Source: Algibacter sp. (lineage in GTDB: Bacteria > Bacteroidota > Bacteroidia > Flavobacteriales > Flavobacteriaceae). Taken from it: 64,000 nt of DNA. Location of the stretch: contig NZ_JAQWOO010000037.1 in assembly GCF_029245835.1 (NCBI RefSeq), positions 1-64,000 of the forward strand, given 5' to 3'. Made by a program: the position numbers and the translations under genes. Position 1 is the stretch's first letter. Every line of letters begins with the position of its first letter. The notes under the pieces are model-generated. The model saw nothing but the letters and a program-made list of their open reading frames with translations, was not told where the DNA came from and ran no database searches. Shown piece after piece: positions 59,120 to 64,000 of the stretch.

Positions 59120-60400
59120 TTAATAAAATAGATTAGATTCCATGGTACGTTGGTTTATAGAGCTTTTAAAAACTTCTATCATACGTTTTGCTATTCCTGT
59201 CCATCCAAAGTTTCGTCTTGCAAAACGAGCACCTTCTACAGAAAGCTCATTACGCATTTTAGGATACAATAAAGGCATAGCCATCATAGCTCCAAATTCT
59301 GTAGGTCTGTGTGGGTCTGCAAATAAAGCTTGATTTCCAAAATCAATTAAGTCGTAAAGTCCACCATGAACGGTTATCACACTTGGTGTTCCGCAAGCCA
59401 TTGCTTCAATAGCTACCATACCAAAAGGTTCATACCTAGAAGGCATTACAAAAATATTTGCAGAACGATATACATTCGCTAAATCTTCATCTGCAATATA
59501 ACTTTTCCATTTAATTTTATCCATAACTCCTAGTTCGGTTGCTAATTCTTTAAGTTTTGCAACACCCTGATCGTCTTGATCGGATTGATCACTACCTATA
59601 GCAGCAACTAATCTTGCTTCAGGACAAAGTTCAAAAACGGTTGGTAACGCTCTTATTAAAAGATCATAGCCTTTATTATGAGCCATTCTGCCTAAAGTTA
59701 AAATATCTGTTGGTTGAATATCGTATTTAGAACGAATTCTATCATTTTCTTTTGAAGGTACCGGAAAAAATCGATTTTCATCAATCCCTGGTGGAATCAT
59801 AGAACAGTTTTTTGGTAATACATCATACTGTTTGGTTAATAAATCAACCTGAGGTAAGGTTGTCGCAATAACATGATTACACATTTGGTAAACAAAATAT
59901 TCTTTCTGAATACGCTCCTTAAAGCGATAGGTTTTCTCCATGTCCTTTTCATCCATATCACTTCCCATGGTATGCTGTTTCCACCAACCTACTGAATGTG
60001 GTGTATGAACATGCGAAACACCTAATTCTTCTGCTATTTTTTGACCTGCCCAACCTGCATCCCAATAATGAGAATAGACAACATCATATTTTTTACCTTC
60101 TTTTTTAATGGCCGCTAAACAATTAGTAACAAACTTTTTTAAGTGGTCGTGCATATCCTCTTTTCTGATGAATTTTTTACCACCAAAAGGAATACGCCAC
60201 ACACTATTATTTTCGTTAACGTAATCATACTCGGGCTGATTTTCGAATTGCCTAGTTACTAAATCAACTTTTTTTCCAAGTCTGCTAAAACGCTCTGCGA
60301 GCTCTAAAACATAAACAACTTGACCACCTGTATCTGGTTTTCCGAATTCTGCATCTGCCCCTACATATCCATGTAGAGAAATCATTAATATTGACTTCAT
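59120..60400 (-). CDS. GT4 glycosyltransferase, sucrose-phosphate-synthase-like
   Basis: The 426-residue GT-B enzyme has the sucrose-phosphate/sucrose synthase start DTGGQVVYVLELA, then HTPHSVGWWK, and the nucleotide-sugar site PSRYEPFGMVAIEAMACGTP. It most likely couples a UDP- or ADP-sugar to fructose-6-phosphate. The neighbouring phosphatase-hydrolase fusion (6 bases apart) and fructokinase support sucrose. A related disaccharide is possible, since this motif also occurs in other GT4 enzymes. Confidence 0.82.
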   Translation of the reverse strand: MKSILMISLHGYVGADAEFGKPDTGGQVVYVLELAERFSRLGKKVDLVTRQFENQPEYDYVNENNSVWRIPFGGKKFIRKEDMHDHLKKFVTNCLAAIKKEGKKYDVVYSHYWDAGWAGQKIAEELGVSHVHTPHSVGWWKQHTMGSDMDEKDMEKTYRFKERIQKEYFVYQMCNHVIATTLPQVDLLTKQYDVLPKNCSMIPPGIDENRFFPVPSKENDRIRSKYDIQPTDILTLGRMAHNKGYDLLIRALPTVFELCPEARLVAAIGSDQSDQDDQGVAKLKELATELGVMDKIKWKSYIADEDLANVYRSANIFVMPSRYEPFGMVAIEAMACGTPSVITVHGGLYDLIDFGNQALFADPHRPTEFGAMMAMPLLYPKMRNELSVEGARFARRNFGWTGIAKRMIEVFKSSINQRTMESNLFY

Positions 60401-60406
60401 AGTTTT

Positions 60407-62491
60407 CTATTTTATAATTTTTAAATCATGACAAGCAGAAATATATTGTGCTGCCGACCATGCTTGATATGCTTTACCCATAGCTTTTCCTGTAATACCG
60501 TGAGCCCATTCTGTAAATTCCCATTCCTCTGTTAAACCTTCTTTATTGATTAAAGCTAATTTGTGTAATTCTGATATGGCTACATCTCTAAGCCCTAGTT
60601 TACTTATAAACTTAACCCAAAAGCCACCTACAAATGGCCAAATACCACCATTATGATAATGGTTTGGTAAATTCAATAAATTAACCGTATAATAAGGTTT
60701 CCAATCTGGATCTCCTGGCGTAACCACCGGATATACATTTGAAACTGGGAAAGGATCATTAACACCAACACCCAACATAAACTTAAAAGTTTGGTGTGCT
60801 TTTTCGGCATCAACAGCGCCGTGTAGAAATGCTAAAACATTACCAAAAACATCACAACGCCAACTAAAATCAAATGGTGTAGTTTGCGCAATTAAATAAG
60901 GTGTATCACCAAGCGTAAATTGGCGTTCTGCAAACGAAACGGATTGAAATAGTTTTTGCTGTGTTGAGGGCCAAAAATTTTGTAAAATCTCTTTTTTGAT
61001 AACTTGAGACCATCTAATATATTCTCCAGCTTCTTCATAATTTCCAAGCATTTCCAACATTCTACCAAAACTCACATTGGCACGATACCATAATATTTCA
61101 TCATAAAGAATATTATAACTTCCCCCGAATAAATCGGTCCAATCTCCAGCTTCTGGTATTTCTAATAAAGCATCATTATTACTATCATGAGCCCCTAGCC
61201 ATCGCATGGTTTCTTTTATGTCTGAAATATATTGACGAAGAAATTTAATATCCTTGGTTACATTAACATACTCATAAAATGCAATAACAACCCAAATACC
61301 ACTATCTATTGAGCAAATTCCTCCCACTCCTGAATAATCTGCTACATTGTCTTTAATACGAACATTTGAAGGAATTTGTCCGTTACGAGAAATGTGGTCA
61401 AACAAGGTTACTAATGTTTGTCGTTGGCATTTATGAATTTCCTCATCATGAATAAGTGGCAATGACCCAATAACGGTTATAGCCCCATCTCTTGCCCAAA
61501 CACTATGGTAGTTTTCATCTGTACCATTGGGTATATTATCTTTTATAGAACACGCTGAAAAACCAAGCGGTGTAATATTCTTTTTTAATGCTTCAATAGC
61601 TTTATAATAGCCTTCGCGGATTAACGCTATTTTTTCATCTTCATCTTCCTCTGCGATATTATTTAATTCTTGTTGAATTATATAATCATCCGTGTGGTCT
61701 TTATTGTTTTCTACTAGAGCTTCTTCGGGTAAAATACCATAATAAATAAGTCCCTCAATAACTCCATCCCCGTATATACCTTCAGCATGATAAATTTGAC
61801 GGTATTTTGTATATTTATATAACTCTTCATGTGCATTGGCTACAACGATACCTTTTATATCTTCCATATCAAACATAGCTGAATCATTTCCGCTATCTCC
61901 AGCAACTAATGCGTTGGTTGGGTTTAAATCAAGTTTCTTTAATAGCCATTGTAATGCGTTGCCTTTATTTGCCCATTTAGGAAGAATATCAAGATACTGC
62001 TCGCCAGAATAAACCACATTTATGTGCATATTCGCTTCCGCAAAATCTTTTTCTATACTTTCAATAAGTTCAGCGGTTGCATTATGGAAAAAGTAACTTC
62101 GTTTGTATGCATGTTGAAATTTTGAGGGCTGATCACTAATTGGGTGGTCTATATTTTGTATAATAGTTTCAACGGAATTTAAATCCCAACCCTCTTCTAA
62201 TACATCATTAAACTCTTTTACTACCTCTTTTTTATTATAGTCATAAATATGAGTTCCCACACCAGAAATAATATAATCTGGTTTTGGCAATGTGCCTTTA
62301 TTTATCAAATTGAGAACATCATCAATGAGGCGTCCTGTATTATAGGCAAGCTGAATATTATTATTTGGTTTGTAGGTCTTCCATATTTTTGGGAAGCTAC
62401 TTTTATGGGTATTAAAATCTATTAGGGTGTTGTCAATGTCGAAAGAAAGAAGTTTTATATCTAATTGAATACTGTCCTTTGTTTTGCTCAT
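60407..62491 (-). CDS. Fusion: sucrose-phosphatase-like HAD domain + GH100-like glycoside hydrolase
   Basis: The 694-residue protein has two parts. Residues about 10-250 are a HAD-IIB phosphatase like sucrose-phosphate phosphatase: SFDIDNTLIDFN (nucleophile Asp), NTGRLIDDV and VAGDSGNDSAMF. Residues about 290-690 are an (alpha/alpha)6 hydrolase like GH100 neutral invertases or glycogen-debranching-type domains: HSVWARDGAITV, SIDSGIWVVIAFYEY and HYHNGGIWPFVGG. One protein thus could make a disaccharide from its phosphate and split it again. It starts the operon, ahead of the SPS-like GT. Substrates are inferred; I see no frameshift at the join. Confidence 0.82.
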   Translation of the reverse strand: MSKTKDSIQLDIKLLSFDIDNTLIDFNTHKSSFPKIWKTYKPNNNIQLAYNTGRLIDDVLNLINKGTLPKPDYIISGVGTHIYDYNKKEVVKEFNDVLEEGWDLNSVETIIQNIDHPISDQPSKFQHAYKRSYFFHNATAELIESIEKDFAEANMHINVVYSGEQYLDILPKWANKGNALQWLLKKLDLNPTNALVAGDSGNDSAMFDMEDIKGIVVANAHEELYKYTKYRQIYHAEGIYGDGVIEGLIYYGILPEEALVENNKDHTDDYIIQQELNNIAEEDEDEKIALIREGYYKAIEALKKNITPLGFSACSIKDNIPNGTDENYHSVWARDGAITVIGSLPLIHDEEIHKCQRQTLVTLFDHISRNGQIPSNVRIKDNVADYSGVGGICSIDSGIWVVIAFYEYVNVTKDIKFLRQYISDIKETMRWLGAHDSNNDALLEIPEAGDWTDLFGGSYNILYDEILWYRANVSFGRMLEMLGNYEEAGEYIRWSQVIKKEILQNFWPSTQQKLFQSVSFAERQFTLGDTPYLIAQTTPFDFSWRCDVFGNVLAFLHGAVDAEKAHQTFKFMLGVGVNDPFPVSNVYPVVTPGDPDWKPYYTVNLLNLPNHYHNGGIWPFVGGFWVKFISKLGLRDVAISELHKLALINKEGLTEEWEFTEWAHGITGKAMGKAYQAWSAAQYISACHDLKIIK

Positions 62492-62795
62492 AAACGATTA
62501 TAATTTTAAGGTTTTTTTCAGAATTAATGCCTGAATTACCGAGAAATTAAGCGTTTAAAATTTAACATCCAAGAAACAAAACGCAATTCTTAGAGGTATT
62601 TACAATGTGATAAATTGAAACTAATAGAATAAGAAATCAGAAAATATTAGCTTATATTTTAGGTATTTAATAATCTTCAAAAAACATGTTTTAGTTAATT
62701 TTTGTGTTATTTAGAAAATACTTTTTTTTATAATGTATGATTATTTGACAAAAAAAGGGAGGCTACTAGCTTCCCTTTTTCACATATACACTTAT
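62492..62795. other. Spacer of 304 bases with one terminator
   Basis: No gene is seen. The right part holds the terminator of the AAA+ ATPase gene at 62752-62780. Near 62547-62558 TTAAGCGTTTAA is a weak LacI-like core about 60 bases before the sucrose operon start; it has a mismatched pair and I do not call it an operator. Confidence 0.6.
62752..62780 (-). terminator. Rho-independent terminator of the AAA+ ATPase gene
   Basis: Arms aaaaagggaggct and agcttcccttttt pair over 13 positions with one G-T wobble around a 3-base loop. It lies 16 bases after the minus-strand stop at 62796. Confidence 0.85.
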
Positions 62796-64000
62796 TTATA
62801 TACCACTTATAAAACTACCATAAGGGTCTTTAAATTGAATCCCTTCAGTAAATCTATGTTTACTTAATTGTTTATATTCTACTAATGCCCAAAGTACAAA
62901 CTCTTTAACAAAATAACTATCCATTTTTTCTAAATTGGGTTGGAATTCTGCCAATAAATCATCTAAAGGCAAAATAGCATCTAACAAGGTTTTATATTCT
63001 TTATCTCGTAAATCATCTAATAGTTCAAACCCGTCTTTCTGATTAAAAAACCACGATATTACATCATCATAAGGTCCTTCTTCTTCTTGCTTTTGTAGTT
63101 TCCCAATCTTTGGGAAGAACTCTTCAAATAATTTTTTAACAGCTTCTCCTATTAAATTATAAGCGACAACTGCGGCGCCTTCTTGTTCGCCTTCATAAAC
63201 CAACTCAACCTTTCCTGTTATGGCAGGAACAATCCCTACAAAATCAGATAACCTTAGTGTTGTTAAGGCATCTCCACTTATCAATGCACGTCGCTCAGCA
63301 GTGCTTAATAAATTTTCTAAGGCAGAAATACTTAAACGCGCACTTACGCCACTTTTAGCATCAATAAACTCACTTTCACGCGCTTCAAAAACAATTTGCT
63401 CTAATAAATCTCTGGCTAAATCGGGTACTATTACAGATGCTTTTTGGCTTTCAACTAACTTTGCTTCTTGTTCTGTGATTCTTCTAGCCGTTTCAATATC
63501 CTCAGGATAATGTGTTAGAATTTGAGAACCAATTCTATCTTTTAATGGTGTTACTATACTTCCTCTGTTAGTATAATCCTCTGGATTTGCAGTAAATAAA
63601 AACTGAATATCTAAAGGCAACCTCAACTTAAAACCTCGAATTTGAATATCGCCTTCTTGTAAAATATTAAACAGTGCAACCTGAATTCTAGCTTGCAAGT
63701 CTGGCAATTCGTTAATTACAAAAATACAGCGATTCGCTCTTGGAATCATGCCGTAATGAATCACACGATCATCAGCATAACTCAATTTCAAATTAGCCGC
63801 TTTAATGGGGTCTACATCTCCAATAATATCAGCAACCGTAACATCTGGTGTTGCTAGTTTTTCAGCAAAACGTTCACTTCTATGTATCCAAGAAATTGGA
63901 GTGTCATCACCTTTATCATTAATTAATTCTAAGGCATATCTAGAAATAGGTTGAAACGGGTCGTCGTTAATTTCAGAACCTTCAACAACTGGAATGTATT
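62796..64000 (-). CDS. MoxR/ChlI-type AAA+ ATPase, partial (start outside the window)
   Basis: The track begins at 63791 on a TTG read as Met, but the frame is open to the window edge: before KLSYADD it reads GDVDPIKAANL and, further up, ISRYALELINDKGD, so the real gene starts beyond 64000. Visible are the Walker-B-like NRCIFVINELPDLQ, sensor-1 FLFTANPEDYTN and sensor-2-type RIGSQILTHYP, then a helical lid and a tail (about residues 330 to the end) of unknown role. This fits the magnesium-chelatase-like/MoxR ATPases that partner with a VWA protein. The Walker A is off the edge. Confidence 0.85.
   Translation of the reverse strand, partial: YIPVVEGSEINDDPFQPISRYALELINDKGDDTPISWIHRSERFAEKLATPDVTVADIIGDVDPIKAANLKLSYADDRVIHYGMIPRANRCIFVINELPDLQARIQVALFNILQEGDIQIRGFKLRLPLDIQFLFTANPEDYTNRGSIVTPLKDRIGSQILTHYPEDIETARRITEQEAKLVESQKASVIVPDLARDLLEQIVFEARESEFIDAKSGVSARLSISALENLLSTAERRALISGDALTTLRLSDFVGIVPAITGKVELVYEGEQEGAAVVAYNLIGEAVKKLFEEFFPKIGKLQKQEEEGPYDDVISWFFNQKDGFELLDDLRDKEYKTLLDAILPLDDLLAEFQPNLEKMDSYFVKEFVLWALVEYKQLSKHRFTEGIQFKDPYGSFISGI

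Noticed and set aside
62547-62558. LacI-like operator before the sucrose operon
   Set aside because: The core TTAAGCGTTTAA has a mismatched pair next to the centre and no extended arms, unlike the kdg operators.

Overview
The window looks like the chromosome of a marine or algae-associated Flavobacteriaceae (Bacteroidota) bacterium. The evidence is low GC, SusC/SusD pairs, a hybrid two-component system, a type IX secretion (T9SS) C-terminal tag, three FGly-type sulfatases, TTG-N19-TAnnTTTG promoters instead of sigma70 boxes, and no Shine-Dalgarno sequences before starts. No species can be named from this sequence alone.

Layout. (1) 1-77: the start of an IS1595-type transposase running off the left edge. 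(2) 203-22811: a polysaccharide utilization locus (PUL). The minus strand carries a GH128-like lipoprotein, SusD, SusC and an HTCS regulator. The plus strand carries sulfatase, secreted GH128-like enzyme, sulfatase, GH2 beta-galactosidase, sulfatase, GH43 and SGNH/SASA esterase. The set suggests a sulfated, galactose-containing, probably beta-1,3-linked glycan that is de-esterified, cut at the surface and trimmed in the periplasm. (3) 22878-34700: a compact [NiFe]-hydrogenase island. It encodes a group-3d-like NAD-linked enzyme (HoxF, a fused HoxU-HoxY, HoxH), its protease, all six Hyp proteins and a Ni-type permease. Three ATGAC-N4-RTCAT palindromes lie at its promoters and suggest one CRP/FNR-type regulator. 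(4) 34982-38135: an AraC-type regulator with small membrane and redox genes and a truncated hydrolase. A 46-base perfect inverted repeat overlaps the regulator's start codon. (5) 38399-41852: KDG kinase and KDPG aldolase (uronate catabolism), a divergent LacI regulator with palindromic operators, and a decayed second kdgK. (6) 42125-45926: mobile and accessory DNA. It holds a self-inhibited Fic protein behind tandem operators, a tRNA-Met 3' fragment (attachment site) with its terminator, a tyrosine integrase, and an IS4-family insertion sequence. (7) 46090-54449: fatty acid beta-oxidation (acyl-CoA ligase, MarR regulator, FadN-like multifunctional enzyme, thiolase, acyl-CoA dehydrogenase). (8) 54555-58183: secreted M28 and M1 peptidases and a YdeI-like protein. 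(9) 58191-62491: a sucrose-type operon of fructokinase, sucrose-phosphate-synthase-like GT4 and an unusual HAD phosphatase fused to a GH100-like hydrolase. (10) 62796-64000: a MoxR/ChlI-type AAA+ ATPase running off the right edge.

The most unusual items are the HoxU-HoxY fusion with its shared promoter palindromes, the phosphatase-glycosidase fusion in the sucrose operon, the tandem 10-7-10 operators at the Fic gene, the orphan tRNA-Met attachment site, and the sulfated-galactan PUL hypothesis. All assignments come from reading the sequence and ORF translations; no database search was run.
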